DNA of 48,787 bases from an uncultured Alphaproteobacteria bacterium (GCA_902635455.1 CACPNW010000001.1:69214-118000); one strand, 5' to 3'; positions 16,694-27,050 are shown, numbered from the stretch's first letter. Program-made: numbers and translations. Notes: a model not told the origin generated them from the sequence alone.

Positions 16694-17335
16694 CTAATTT
16701 TTAGGAGTTTCAGGTATAAAATCCTCTAAACTTTCAATTTCTTCTTCTTTTTGATCATTTTCAGCATCATTTTCGCCACTCACCATATCGGTAATTTTTG
16801 CTATTGCAGATCTCTTTTCTAAAAATCCGCTAGCTTTAAGCTCATTTTTATTAGGTAAATCAGCTAAATTATTAATGCCAAAATGCTCTAAAAACATATC
16901 AGTTGTTATCCATAAAACAGGTTTTCCAGGAATATTCTTTCTTCCAGATGGTTTTATCCAGCCAATTTCCATAAGATGATCAATAGAACCCCTGCCCATT
17001 TGTACACCTCTTATATTCTCTATTTCTGAACGAGTTATGGGTTGCTGATAAGCAATTATAGCTAAAGTCTCGAGTGCGGCTCTTGATAACTTTCTTTTTT
17101 GCTTCTTAAAAATAGTTAAATCGTTTTTTATGTCTTCACTTGTTCTAAATGACCATTTATTACCAGTTTTTACTAAGTTAATTCCACTATTTTTATAAGA
17201 GTCTTGTATATTTTCTAAATATTGGATCAGATTGTTTTTAAATGAAATTTTTTGTTTTAAATCATCTTCAAGAACTGGTTCTCCTGAAGCAAATAATATT
17301 GCTTCTAAAATTTTAGTGTCTTTTTGTTCAGACAT
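16694..17335 (-). CDS. scpB: Condensin accessory protein ScpB
   Basis: This 213-residue protein has the ScpB tandem winged-helix domains. Typical stretches are ILEAILFASGEPV at the start, LSRAALETLAIIAYQQPITRSEIE and GRKNIPGKPVLW. ScpB binds ScpA and SMC in the chromosome-segregation complex. Its ATG overlaps the scpA stop (TAATG). An acidic unstructured tail follows the second domain. Confidence 0.95.
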   Translation of the reverse strand: MSEQKDTKILEAILFASGEPVLEDDLKQKISFKNNLIQYLENIQDSYKNSGINLVKTGNKWSFRTSEDIKNDLTIFKKQKRKLSRAALETLAIIAYQQPITRSEIENIRGVQMGRGSIDHLMEIGWIKPSGRKNIPGKPVLWITTDMFLEHFGINNLADLPNKNELKASGFLEKRSAIAKITDMVSGENDAENDQKEEEIESLEDFIPETPKN

Positions 17336-18093
17336 TATTCTTTAGCCCTTATGTATATTTGTTCAAAAGTATCATTTTGTTTTAACTCTAAATAACCATT
17401 TTTTGTTAACTCTAAAGTTGCTACAAAATTAGAACTTACAATAGATTTATTTATAATTTTCTTTGAGCTAAATTTAGGAATTAAATTTAAAAAACTTGTC
17501 CATTCAATAATTGTTCCAAATAAATTTTTTAATCTTTCTAAAGCTTGATCTACAGAATATAGTTCAGAAAAAGTTATAGTTAATTGTGTGCTTTTTTCAT
17601 TTTTGATTAAATTCAAAGAATATGATTTTAATAAATCAAATAAATTTGCAGAATATGATATATCAAGTTTAACATTTAGACCATCTAGAGAACCACCATA
17701 AAATACATCTCTATCAATTAAAGAACGTGCATATAATTCATGAGATACCTTTTTAAACGCTTCAAGTCTTTGTAATTGATATTTTAATGCCTCCTCAAGC
17801 TCCTCAGGCGTGTAATCATCTGTTTTTTCATCTTTTGGCAATAATAATCTTGATTTTAAATAAGTTAACCAGGCAGCCATTACAAGGTAGTCAGCGGCAA
17901 TTTCTAAGTGAATCTCCTGATATTTATTTATAAAAGCTATATATTGTTCAGCAAGCTTTAAAATAGAAACTTGTGATAAATCAACTTTTTGTTTTTTGGC
18001 TAATTCTAAGAGTAAATCAATAGGACCCTCGAAAGAGTCAAGAGATATATTGAATTGATTATTACTATTATTTTCACCCATTTCACTAAGCAT
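17335..18093 (-). CDS. scpA: Condensin kleisin subunit ScpA
   Basis: 252 residues with the N-terminal kleisin motif FEGPIDLLLELAKKQKVDLSQVSI, LVMAAWLTYLKSRLLLP and a C-terminal winged helix ending LELKQNDTFEQIYI. ScpA bridges the SMC heads with ScpB. In many Alphaproteobacteria nagZ lies between the SPOR gene and scpA; here only about 40 bases separate them, so nagZ is absent from this position. Confidence 0.95.
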   Translation of the reverse strand: MLSEMGENNSNNQFNISLDSFEGPIDLLLELAKKQKVDLSQVSILKLAEQYIAFINKYQEIHLEIAADYLVMAAWLTYLKSRLLLPKDEKTDDYTPEELEEALKYQLQRLEAFKKVSHELYARSLIDRDVFYGGSLDGLNVKLDISYSANLFDLLKSYSLNLIKNEKSTQLTITFSELYSVDQALERLKNLFGTIIEWTSFLNLIPKFSSKKIINKSIVSSNFVATLELTKNGYLELKQNDTFEQIYIRAKE

Positions 18094-18134
18094 ATCTTTT
18101 TATATAGATTAAATATCAAGATTCTTGCTAATAA

Positions 18135-18650
18135 TTATAAATTATTCAAATTAACTATTAGACAATTGTCTAACTTTGTTAAAAAATCATTGCAAAAATC
18201 AAGCGCTTTTTCTCTAGTATTAAAATTTTTGAATAATAGTAAATAATCTTTACCTATTTCAGTAGTAAGCGTTACTATATAAAAATCATCACTGGAATAA
18301 ATATTTTCATCTTGATTAATCAAATCACCTAAAAAACTCTCTATTGTTTTATAATCAGGTGATGAAAAAAATTGAATCGAAAATTTCATATTTGATATAT
18401 CTTCATTTATATTTTTAGAATCTAAGTTCTCATTCATATGTAAACTTTTTTTATTAATATTTAGTATTTTTTTACCACCTTTATTCTCAGGTATTATAAA
18501 AAAAGTCTCATTAAATGGTGGTATTATAAATAAATCTGTATTTGTATTTTTAACATAAGTAAAAGAGAAAAATATAATGAAAATAATGAAAATGACAAAA
18601 ATAATATAAGAATTTTTTTTGTTTTTAAAAAAAATATTTTTTTTAGACAT
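18135..18650 (-). CDS. Membrane-anchored SPOR-like protein
   Basis: This 171-residue protein has a short basic cytoplasmic N-terminus, one TM helix (about residues 15-31), a linker, and a C-terminal domain of about 75 residues. The pattern MKFSIQFFSSPDYKTIESFL ... YLLLFKNFNTREKALDFCNDF fits a SPOR domain. SPOR domains bind denuded septal peptidoglycan. The position between argS and scpA is where Alphaproteobacteria carry a SPOR gene, which strengthens the call. Sequence is very Asn/Lys-rich and diverged. Its ATG overlaps nothing upstream but sits on the argS side of the operon. Confidence 0.7.
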   Translation of the reverse strand: MSKKNIFFKNKKNSYIIFVIFIIFIIFFSFTYVKNTNTDLFIIPPFNETFFIIPENKGGKKILNINKKSLHMNENLDSKNINEDISNMKFSIQFFSSPDYKTIESFLGDLINQDENIYSSDDFYIVTLTTEIGKDYLLLFKNFNTREKALDFCNDFLTKLDNCLIVNLNNL

Positions 18651-20389
18651 TACATATTTTCAGGTGCTTCTATTCCTATAATTTCAAATGCATTTTTAAA
18701 AACAACTTTAAAGCATTGCAGCCAAAGTATTTTTGTTTTAGTAATATTAATATTTTCCTCATCAATAAATCTTAGTGATTTTTCTGCATTACCCATATTC
18801 CAGAAGGTATGAAATAAACTAGCAAGATCCTCAAGATAATTTGTAATTCTATGAGGTTCATGGTTTATAGAACATTGAAGTAAAAGATATTGGTAGGCAA
18901 GTAATTTTAATATTATGTCCCATTCTTTTTCTGAAATATAATTTATTGATAAATATTTTTTATCTTTTTCATGAGAATAAATAATATTTAAATCTTTAGC
19001 TTTATTAATTACAGATGAAGCTCTTGCAAAAGCATATTGACAATAAAAAACTGGATTATCTTTGTTTTTTTCTATAACTTTATCAAGATCAAAATCCATA
19101 GCAGTTTCATTTTTAGTAGAAACCATAAAATAGCGCAAAGCATCCTTACCTACAGAATTATATAAATCTCTTAAAGTAACAAAATTGCCTTCTCTTTTTG
19201 ACATTTTGACAATTTGATTATTTTTAATTAATCGAACAATTTGACAGGTTAAAACATTAAAATAATTTTCATTATTACTTAATGAATATACTAAAGATTT
19301 CATTCTTGAAATATAACCTATATGATCAGAACCCCATATATTAATCAATTTGTCATAATTTCTTAAAAATTTATCATAATGATATGCTGAGTCATTAGCA
19401 AAATAAGTCCAACTTTTATCAGATTTTTGAAAAGCTCTATCCTGATTATCAAATAGTTTTGATGATTTGAATAATAATTGTTTTCTTGGTTCCCAATCAT
19501 CTGAATCATCACTTTTAGGTTTTTCTAAAACACCTTCATAAATTAAATTATTTTTTTCTAATATTTTAAATAATTTTTCAATTAAATTTTTTTCAACTAT
19601 ATGAGATTCATAACTAAATTGATCAAATTCTATACCTATTAGTTTTAAGTCATCCTTGATACACTCTATTAAAATTTTTATACTGTAATTTTCAAAATAA
19701 TTTTTTCTTTCTTTACTATTATTATCAATCCATTTATCTTTATCTTTTTCTGCTAATTTTCTTGCAATATCAATCAAATATTCACCAGGATATTCATTAT
19801 CATCAATTTCAATATCAACATTAAATAGCTGACAATATCTTTTAAATAACGAGTTACCTAAAATTTCAATTTGAGAGCCAGCATCATTAACATAATACTC
19901 TTTAGTAATATTAAAACCTGTTTTTTTTAAAATATTTGTCAAAACATCTCCAAAAACTGCACCTCTTATATGTGCAACATGTATGGGTCCCGTTGGGTTA
20001 GCTGAAACAAATTCAATATTTATATTTTTATTATTTCCAATTTTAATATTAGGGTAATTTTTTTCATTATTTAAAATATCTATTAACTGATTAAGTAGAT
20101 ATTTTTTTTTAATAAAGATATTTATAAAGCCCTTATCTACACTTATGTAATCTACAAATTCTATACTTTTAATTTTGGTTTTAATATCTGACTCAATATC
20201 AAAATTATCAATAATAATTTTTTTTTTAATAATTAAGAGAAAATTCGAAGAAATATGACCTTTTTTGTTTTTAGAAATGTAGTCTAAGCTTATATTTTTT
20301 TTATTGATATCTGATGCAATATTATTTTCAATTAAATTGTCTAAATAATTCATAAAGAAATTATTTAAAATACTTATATGATCATTCAT
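18650..20389 (-). CDS. argS: Arginyl-tRNA synthetase
   Basis: 579 residues, normal length. The class I HIGH motif appears as HVAHIRG in ANPTGPIHVAHIRGAVFGD; the KMSKS-like loop is KMSKREGNFVTLRDL; DALRYFMVS and a C-terminal all-alpha DALR anticodon domain follow. An N-terminal additional domain (about residues 1-110) binds the tRNA D-loop. The start overlaps the end of dgt by 8 bases and the stop overlaps the SPOR start (TAATG), so they are cotranscribed. Confidence 0.97.
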   Translation of the reverse strand: MNDHISILNNFFMNYLDNLIENNIASDINKKNISLDYISKNKKGHISSNFLLIIKKKIIIDNFDIESDIKTKIKSIEFVDYISVDKGFINIFIKKKYLLNQLIDILNNEKNYPNIKIGNNKNINIEFVSANPTGPIHVAHIRGAVFGDVLTNILKKTGFNITKEYYVNDAGSQIEILGNSLFKRYCQLFNVDIEIDDNEYPGEYLIDIARKLAEKDKDKWIDNNSKERKNYFENYSIKILIECIKDDLKLIGIEFDQFSYESHIVEKNLIEKLFKILEKNNLIYEGVLEKPKSDDSDDWEPRKQLLFKSSKLFDNQDRAFQKSDKSWTYFANDSAYHYDKFLRNYDKLINIWGSDHIGYISRMKSLVYSLSNNENYFNVLTCQIVRLIKNNQIVKMSKREGNFVTLRDLYNSVGKDALRYFMVSTKNETAMDFDLDKVIEKNKDNPVFYCQYAFARASSVINKAKDLNIIYSHEKDKKYLSINYISEKEWDIILKLLAYQYLLLQCSINHEPHRITNYLEDLASLFHTFWNMGNAEKSLRFIDEENINITKTKILWLQCFKVVFKNAFEIIGIEAPENM

Positions 20390-21506
20390 ATATAGAACTA
20401 TAAAGTCTTGAAGCGTATCTATCTGTCATACCTGATATATAATCACATACATTTCTTTCTATTTCGATTTTATTATTCATTTTCCAGTCATTAGGTAATT
20501 TATTTGAATTATTTATAAAATAATTAAATAATTTCATAATAATTTTCTCAGAATTAGATCTTTTTAGCAATAAACTTTTATGATTATATAAGTTGTCATA
20601 AAGAAATTTCTTTATTGTAAGGCATTTTTTATTCATATCTTCTGACATTGAAACTGTAAACATTTGTTGGTCTTTAATATTATTTAGTTTTTTTAAATTT
20701 GATTTATAAATTATTTTTTTTGTATTATCATATACATCCATAATCATTTTAGAAATACTTTTTCTTATCATTTGATACATTAATTGATTTGAATTGATCG
20801 CTTTATATTTATCATTAATTTCTGAAATAATAACTTTATAAAAATCAATTTCTTTCAACTGATCTATATGAATTAGTTTCGCTCTTATAGCATCTTCAAT
20901 ATCATGATTGTTATATGCAATATCATCAGATATAGAGGCAATTTGGGATTCTAAATGTGGTTGTTTACTTAAATTTAAATCATGAGATTTATTGTATGAT
21001 TTTAAGTGAAAATGAATATTATTAGATAATATGCCATTATGTTTAACAATACCCTCTAAACTCTCCCAAGATAAATTTAAACCATTAAAATTTGGATGCC
21101 TTTTTTCTATAAAAGTTATTAATCTTAGAGTTTGATCATTATGGTTAAATTTCCCAAAATCCATCATTACATCATTTAATGATTTTTCACCATTATGACC
21201 AAATGGTGGATGACCTAAATCATGGGCCAGGGCAACTGTTTCTCCTAAATCTTCGTTTAAATCAAATAACCTGCATAAAGATCTTGAAATTTGAGCTACT
21301 TCTAATGAGTGTGTGAGTCTAGTTCTAAAATAATCACTTTCTGTTTCTATAAAGACCTGTGTTTTATGTTTAAGTTTCCTAAATGAATTAGAATGAATGA
21401 TACGATCTCTATCTCTCTCAAAAGGAGTTCTAAATAAATCTTCATCATATTCATTATACAATCTTCCCTTAGTTTTTAATGGATTTGCAGCAAGAGATTT
21501 AAACAT
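20382..21506 (-). CDS. dgt: dGTP triphosphohydrolase-like HD protein
   Basis: This 374-residue HD-superfamily protein has the metal ligands of Dgt: RLTHSLEVAQIS (His), ALAHDLGHPPFGHNGE (HD pair plus later His) and SISDDIAYNNHDIEDA (distal Asp). The opening SNSFRKLKHKTQVF is typical. It removes triphosphate from dGTP or other dNTPs. It heads the dgt-argS-SPOR-scpAB run and is divergent from erpA, the usual alphaproteobacterial arrangement. Confidence 0.94.
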   Translation of the reverse strand: MFKSLAANPLKTKGRLYNEYDEDLFRTPFERDRDRIIHSNSFRKLKHKTQVFIETESDYFRTRLTHSLEVAQISRSLCRLFDLNEDLGETVALAHDLGHPPFGHNGEKSLNDVMMDFGKFNHNDQTLRLITFIEKRHPNFNGLNLSWESLEGIVKHNGILSNNIHFHLKSYNKSHDLNLSKQPHLESQIASISDDIAYNNHDIEDAIRAKLIHIDQLKEIDFYKVIISEINDKYKAINSNQLMYQMIRKSISKMIMDVYDNTKKIIYKSNLKKLNNIKDQQMFTVSMSEDMNKKCLTIKKFLYDNLYNHKSLLLKRSNSEKIIMKLFNYFINNSNKLPNDWKMNNKIEIERNVCDYISGMTDRYASRLYSSIYE

Positions 21507-21560
21507 AGAAATTTTATTATATAATTATATAAAAAATAACTTATAGTAACAATATAACAT

Positions 21561-21887
21561 ATGGAAAAAAATATAGAAATTACTAACAATGCACAAGAGC
21601 ATATTACTAAAATTCTAAAGGAAGACAATTCAAAATATTTTAGAATTACAGTTTTGGGAGGTGGTTGTGCAGGCTTTCAATATAAATTTGATTTTGTAAA
21701 TCAAGCAAATAACGATGATATTGTATTTAAAAAAAATAAAATAACTTTAATAATTGATGATAGCTCACTGGAATTAATAAAAGGTTCAAAAATTGATTAT
21801 GTTAATGAACTCATTGGATCATCTTTCAAAATAACAAATCCACAAGCAACATCATCTTGTGGATGTGGTACTTCTTTTTCAATTTAA
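21561..21887 (+). CDS. erpA: A-type iron-sulfur carrier ErpA
   Basis: A 108-residue HesB/IscA-family protein with all three conserved cysteines: one in GGGCAGFQYKF and the pair in SSCGCGTSF. It carries Fe-S clusters to target apoproteins. ErpA next to dgt/argS and xth is the usual alphaproteobacterial location, which favours ErpA over IscA. Only 3 bases separate it from xth. Confidence 0.93.
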   Translation: MEKNIEITNNAQEHITKILKEDNSKYFRITVLGGGCAGFQYKFDFVNQANNDDIVFKKNKITLIIDDSSLELIKGSKIDYVNELIGSSFKITNPQATSSCGCGTSFSI

Positions 21888-21890
21888 TTA

Positions 21891-22673
21891 ATGAAGCTTA
21901 CTACATGGAATGTTAATTCAATAAATGCAAGAATTGAGCATTTAGAAAAACTAATTAAAAAAGATAAATCTGATATTTATTTTTTACAAGAACTTAAATG
22001 TACAAATGATAATTTTCCTTATGATGTAATTAAAAATTTAGGATATGAAATTATTGTTAATGGTCAAAAAGCCTGGAATGGGGTAGCAATTTTAAGTAAA
22101 AAAAAATTAGAAATAATTAACGATAAGATTCCAACCTTTAAAGAAGATGAAAATTCAAGAATATTAGAAACTGAACTTAAATTACCACAGATCAAAAATA
22201 AAATTAAATTATTTAATATATATTTACCAAATGGAAATCCTATCGAAACTGAAAAATTTAAATATAAAATTGATTGGATGAAGAAGTTTAATGAATATGT
22301 TCTAGATCTTTGCAAAAGAAATACACCAATTATAATTGGAGGTGATTTTAATGTTATCCCTAGTGATGAAGATGTTTATTCTCCAGAAAATTATAAAAAC
22401 GATGCTTGTGCTCACCCTCTAACTAGAGAACAATATAGGAAATTAATAAATTCAGGATTTACAGATACTGTAAAATACTTTGTTGAAGGTAAAACTAATT
22501 GGACATTCTGGGGTTATCGAGGAGGTGGTTGGCAAAAAGGTAACGGTTTAAGGATAGACCATTTTTTAACTACATCCGAAATCACTGATATTATTAAATC
22601 TGTAACAATTAATAGAGAACCACGTGGATGGGAGAAAGCATCAGATCACACCCCTGTAACTATAGAAATATAA
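21891..22673 (+). CDS. xth: Exodeoxyribonuclease III
   Basis: This 260-residue endonuclease/exonuclease/phosphatase-fold protein has TWNVNSINARIEHL, FLQELKCTNDNFP with the metal Glu, the NGVAILSK region, IIGGDFNVIP with the catalytic Asp/Asn, and the terminal KASDHTPV His. It acts as AP endonuclease and 3'-5' exonuclease in base excision repair. Directly downstream of erpA in the same transcript; convergent with ilvD. Confidence 0.95.
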   Translation: MKLTTWNVNSINARIEHLEKLIKKDKSDIYFLQELKCTNDNFPYDVIKNLGYEIIVNGQKAWNGVAILSKKKLEIINDKIPTFKEDENSRILETELKLPQIKNKIKLFNIYLPNGNPIETEKFKYKIDWMKKFNEYVLDLCKRNTPIIIGGDFNVIPSDEDVYSPENYKNDACAHPLTREQYRKLINSGFTDTVKYFVEGKTNWTFWGYRGGGWQKGNGLRIDHFLTTSEITDIIKSVTINREPRGWEKASDHTPVTIEI

Positions 22674-22688
22674 ATTTAATAAAAAATA

Positions 22689-24416
22689 TTAAATATCAGC
22701 ATAAGTATGGGTTTCATCTTTTGCGCCTGGTTGAGTTACTGCACCTTCATACGCAGGACCAACAGTTTGCGCATATTTCCATATTGAGCCAGAGTTATGA
22801 TTAGTTTTTCTTGGCTTCCAATCTTTTTTTCTTTTTTCAATTTCATCTTTGGATAAATTAACATTAATTTCACCTTTAATAGCGTCAATAATTATCTCAT
22901 CACCATCTTTCAATAATCCAATCATTCCTCCAACTGCAGCTTCTGGACCTACATGACCTATGCAAAAACCTCTTGTCCCTCCGGAAAATCTTCCATCAGT
23001 TATCAAAGCAACGGTTTCACCTAATCCTTGTCCATAAATAGCACCTGTTGTAGATAACATTTCTCTCATTCCAGGACCGCCTTTTGGCCCTTCATATCTT
23101 ATAATTACTGCATCACCGGCTTTTATTTCATTTTTTAAAACCGCTGTTAAAGCATCTTCTTCACAATCAAAACATTTAGCATTTCCATGAAATTTCAAAT
23201 TTTTTAAACCAGCAATTTTAGAAATACTTCCATCTTCAGCTAAATTACCCCATAAACCCACTACTGAGCTGTGTTTACTTATAGGTTTATCACATGAGTA
23301 AACAACGTCTTGATTTTTTGGAAATATAATATCTCTATGATTTTCTCCAATAGTTTTTCCGGTAGCTGTAATACAATCTCCATTTATATAACCCCCATCA
23401 ATTAGAGATTTAATAACAACAGGAACACCACCTACTTCATAAAGATCTTTCGCAACATATTTACCTCCAGGTGACATATCTCCAATATATGGAGTAGATT
23501 GATAAATTTCTACTACATCTCTTAAGGTAAACTTTATTCCAGCTTCATTTGCAATAGCAGGTAAATGAAGTGCTGCATTTGTTGATCCACCAGTAGCAGC
23601 AACAACTACTGCTGCATTTTTAAGGGATTCAATCGTAACTATATCTCTAGGTCTTATATTTTTAGATATTAGATTCATTACCGCCTTACCACTTTCTATT
23701 CCATAATTATCTCTTTCTTTATATGTAGCTGGGGTCATTGCTGAATTAGTTAGTGCTAAACCAACTGCTTCAGAAATACAAGCCATTGTATTTGCTGTAA
23801 ATTGACCTCCACAAGATCCTGCTGTTGGACAAGCAACTTTTTCGATGTTTTTTAATTCAGCATCATCTATTGCACCCTGCGCATGTTTACCTACGGCTTC
23901 AAAAACGTCTATAATAGTTAAATCCTTACCTTTATAATTACCTGGTAAAATAGAACCTCCATAAATAAATACAGAAGGTATGTTAAGTCTTACCATAGCC
24001 ATCATAAGACCTGGTAAAGATTTGTCACAACCTGCTAAACCAACAATACCATCATAACAATGCCCTCTTACTGAAAGCTCAACACTATCAGCTATTACTT
24101 CCCTGCTTACTAATGAAGCTTTCATGGCTTCATGTCCCATAGCAATACCATCAGTCACTGTAATAGTTGTAAATTCTCTAGGTGTTCCATTTAACTCCTT
24201 AACACCAATTTTTACTGCTTGAGCCTGCCTACCTAATGTAATATTACATGGCGCAGATTCATTCCAAGTTGTTGCAACTCCAATAAAAGGTTGATAAATT
24301 TCTTCTTCTGTTAATCCCATTGCATAATACATAGATCTATGAGGTGCACTTTTAGGACCAACACTTACATGCCTACTTGGAAGTTTTGATTTTATATTAG
24401 ATCCTTTTTCTGTCAT
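22689..24416 (-). CDS. ilvD: Dihydroxy-acid dehydratase
   Basis: 575 residues, normal length. Cluster-binding cysteines occur in APCNITLGRQA, GCDKSLPGLMMA and CPTAGSCGGQFTANTM; the C-terminal GGTRGFCIGHVGPEAAVGG region is typical. It makes 2-keto acids for Val, Leu and Ile synthesis with an Fe-S cluster. It lies 7 bases after valS on the same strand, so a valine-biosynthesis enzyme is paired with the valine synthetase. Confidence 0.97.
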   Translation of the reverse strand: MTEKGSNIKSKLPSRHVSVGPKSAPHRSMYYAMGLTEEEIYQPFIGVATTWNESAPCNITLGRQAQAVKIGVKELNGTPREFTTITVTDGIAMGHEAMKASLVSREVIADSVELSVRGHCYDGIVGLAGCDKSLPGLMMAMVRLNIPSVFIYGGSILPGNYKGKDLTIIDVFEAVGKHAQGAIDDAELKNIEKVACPTAGSCGGQFTANTMACISEAVGLALTNSAMTPATYKERDNYGIESGKAVMNLISKNIRPRDIVTIESLKNAAVVVAATGGSTNAALHLPAIANEAGIKFTLRDVVEIYQSTPYIGDMSPGGKYVAKDLYEVGGVPVVIKSLIDGGYINGDCITATGKTIGENHRDIIFPKNQDVVYSCDKPISKHSSVVGLWGNLAEDGSISKIAGLKNLKFHGNAKCFDCEEDALTAVLKNEIKAGDAVIIRYEGPKGGPGMREMLSTTGAIYGQGLGETVALITDGRFSGGTRGFCIGHVGPEAAVGGMIGLLKDGDEIIIDAIKGEINVNLSKDEIEKRKKDWKPRKTNHNSGSIWKYAQTVGPAYEGAVTQPGAKDETHTYADI

Positions 24417-24423
24417 ATCAATA

Positions 24424-27048
24424 TTAACTAATAGTATTTATTATTTGATCTATTTTTTCAATAGAAGACTTTAGTTCATTTTCTTGAAATTTAAAATCAT
24501 CAATTACATTTTCTGGCGCTTTTTCTAAAAAATTATCATTTTTTAATTTATTTTTTAAATCTGTTAGTTTTTTATTTTGAATATTTTTCTTTTTTGTCAA
24601 TTTGTCAACTTCTTTATCAGTATCAATAATTCCTTCTAAAGGTATGAACAAAGATAGGTTTGATAATACTATAAAAGCTCCTTTTGTATTTGTAATTTTA
24701 TCAAACATAACAGATTCAATTTTTAAAAATTGTTTAATTTCTTTCAAATTTTCTTTTATAAACTTTTCTATAGATCTATCTTTTAATTCTATATTTAAAT
24801 TTATAGACTTTTTATATGGTATATTTAATTCAGATCGAATATTTCTTATTGATGAAATTAAATTAATTAAAATCTCTACTTTATTCTTTGATAAAATAAA
24901 ATCTTTTGAAAGATTTAATTTATCGAAATTTTGCAACATTAAAAAATTATTTTTATCAAATAATTCATTCCAAATTTTTTCTGATATAAATGGCATTATA
25001 GGATGTATAATTTTTAAAATTTGTCCAAATGTCCAACCAGCAACTATTTTATTTTCAGATGATTTTGTTTCATCATTAAAATTAGATTTAATTAATTCAA
25101 TGTACCAATCACAATATGTATGCCATACAAAATGATAAATTGAATTTGCAACTTCATGAAATAAATATTTATTAATATTTTTTTCTACTGAGTTCATTAA
25201 TGTAACTAACTCTGCAATTATCCACTTATTTGTATTTAATTTAATATTATCTAAGTTAATATTTTGCTCAAAAACACAATTATTTATTTGTAAGAATTTA
25301 GCTGCGTTCCAAATTTTGTTTGAAAATGACTTGTAACCTTTTACTCTAGTTTCTGATAATTTAACATCACGGCCTGGATTGATTAATGCAGTTAATGAAA
25401 ACCTGAGTGTATCAGCTCCATACTTGTCTAATAAATCTAAAGGGTCAATAATATTCCCTTTTGATTTCGACATTTTCTTTCCTTTTTCATCTCTAATAAG
25501 TGGGTGAATATATATATCTTTAAACGGAGTTTTTTTCATAAAATATGAACCCATCATCATCATTCTTGCTACCCAAAAGAAAATTATATCAAAACCAGTA
25601 ACCAAAACATTGCCTGGATAAAATCTATTTAATTCATAAGTATTGTTTGGCCAATCTAAAGTAGAAAAAGTCCACAAAGCTGAGGAGAACCAAGTATCCA
25701 AAACATCTTCATCTTGAATAAGTTCAGTTTCTTTTCCATAATATTTTTTGGCTTTAATTTTTGCTTCTTTTTCAGAAATATCTACAAAGTATTTATTATC
25801 AGGTCCATACCAAGCTGGTATCTGATGTCCCCACCATAGTTGTCTAGAAATACACCATGGTTGTATATTTTCCATCCAGTTATAAAAAGTATTTTCCCAT
25901 TGTTTAGGAATGAAATTAGAATTACCTTCTTTGACTGAATTGATTGGATCTATTGATAATTTTTTGGCATTACAAAACCATTGATCAGTCAGCCAAGGCT
26001 CTATAACTACTCCAGATCTGTCACCATATGGCACAACCATTATTTGTTTTTCTTCTTTAATTAATAGATTCAAGTTAGTTAATTTCTCCAAGATCATTTT
26101 TCTTGCTTTATATCTATCTAGATTTTGAAATTCTGTAGGAGCATTTTTATTAATTTTTGCAAATTCATTAAAAATATTAATAAATTCAAGATTATGACGT
26201 TTACCAACTTCAAAATCATTAAAATCATGAGCAGGAGTAATTTTTACCGCTCCAGATCCTTTTTCTGGATCAGCATAAGCGTCTGCTATAATTGGTATTT
26301 TTTTATTAATAATAGGTAAAGTGCAAAATTTTCCAATCAAATTTTTATATCTTGTATCATCTGGGTGCACTGCAACAGCTGTATCACCAAGCATTGTTTC
26401 TGGTCTAGTAGTTGCTACTACAACATAATTATTATCATCTATAGGGTATTTTATATGCCATAAACTCCCTTCTTGTTCAATTTGCTCAACTTCCAAATCT
26501 GAAATTGCAGTCAATAATTTAGGATCCCAATTAACAAGTCTTTTGTCTTTATAAATTATACCATCATTGAATAAATCAACAAATACCTTACGGACTGCAG
26601 TAGACAATCCTTCATCCATGGTAAATCTTTCACGCGACCAATCAGCAGAAGCTCCAAGTCTTTTTAGTTGATTTTTAATTTTTCCGCCTGATTCATTTTT
26701 CCATTTCCAAACTTCTTTGATAAAATTTTCTCTTCCAATATCTCTTCTTTTAATATTTTTTTTGGATAATTGTTTTTCTACAACCATTTGTGTTGCTATA
26801 CCTGCATGATCGGTACCTGCTTGCCACAAAACTTCTTTTCCTTTCATTCTATGATATCTTATTAAAATATCCTGAATTGTAAAAGTTAGAGCATGCCCCA
26901 TATGTAAACTTCCAGTAACATTAGGTGGAGGCATCATAATCGAGTAAGGTTCCTTTTTTTTTATTGATTTAAAACATTCAGATTGCTCCCATTCTGAATA
27001 AATTTTCTTTTCATCAATTTCGAATTCAAAATATTTAGAAGTCAACAT
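24424..27048 (-). CDS. valS: Valyl-tRNA synthetase
   Basis: 874 residues. HIGH motif in PPPNVTGSLHMGHALTF, KMSKS in GKKMSKSKGNIIDPLD, the CP1 editing domain (ATTRPETMLGDTAVAVHP, about residues 210-360), the anticodon domain and the C-terminal coiled-coil of ValS (about residues 800-874). It charges tRNA-Val and edits mischarged Thr. It follows the PopZ-like gene by 2 bases, the usual alphaproteobacterial order. Confidence 0.97.
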   Translation of the reverse strand: MLTSKYFEFEIDEKKIYSEWEQSECFKSIKKKEPYSIMMPPPNVTGSLHMGHALTFTIQDILIRYHRMKGKEVLWQAGTDHAGIATQMVVEKQLSKKNIKRRDIGRENFIKEVWKWKNESGGKIKNQLKRLGASADWSRERFTMDEGLSTAVRKVFVDLFNDGIIYKDKRLVNWDPKLLTAISDLEVEQIEQEGSLWHIKYPIDDNNYVVVATTRPETMLGDTAVAVHPDDTRYKNLIGKFCTLPIINKKIPIIADAYADPEKGSGAVKITPAHDFNDFEVGKRHNLEFINIFNEFAKINKNAPTEFQNLDRYKARKMILEKLTNLNLLIKEEKQIMVVPYGDRSGVVIEPWLTDQWFCNAKKLSIDPINSVKEGNSNFIPKQWENTFYNWMENIQPWCISRQLWWGHQIPAWYGPDNKYFVDISEKEAKIKAKKYYGKETELIQDEDVLDTWFSSALWTFSTLDWPNNTYELNRFYPGNVLVTGFDIIFFWVARMMMMGSYFMKKTPFKDIYIHPLIRDEKGKKMSKSKGNIIDPLDLLDKYGADTLRFSLTALINPGRDVKLSETRVKGYKSFSNKIWNAAKFLQINNCVFEQNINLDNIKLNTNKWIIAELVTLMNSVEKNINKYLFHEVANSIYHFVWHTYCDWYIELIKSNFNDETKSSENKIVAGWTFGQILKIIHPIMPFISEKIWNELFDKNNFLMLQNFDKLNLSKDFILSKNKVEILINLISSIRNIRSELNIPYKKSINLNIELKDRSIEKFIKENLKEIKQFLKIESVMFDKITNTKGAFIVLSNLSLFIPLEGIIDTDKEVDKLTKKKNIQNKKLTDLKNKLKNDNFLEKAPENVIDDFKFQENELKSSIEKIDQIINTIS

Positions 27049-27050
27049 GA

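Noticed and set aside
22674-22694. AT-only hairpin between the ends of xth and ilvD
   Set aside because: The 8-bp stem has no G-C pair and overlaps the ilvD stop, so it is too weak to call a terminator.
24602-25135. 177-residue plus-strand open frame
   Set aside because: It runs antisense through valS, whose C-terminal domains are clear. Long antisense frames are common in very AT-rich genes; the translation shows no domain.
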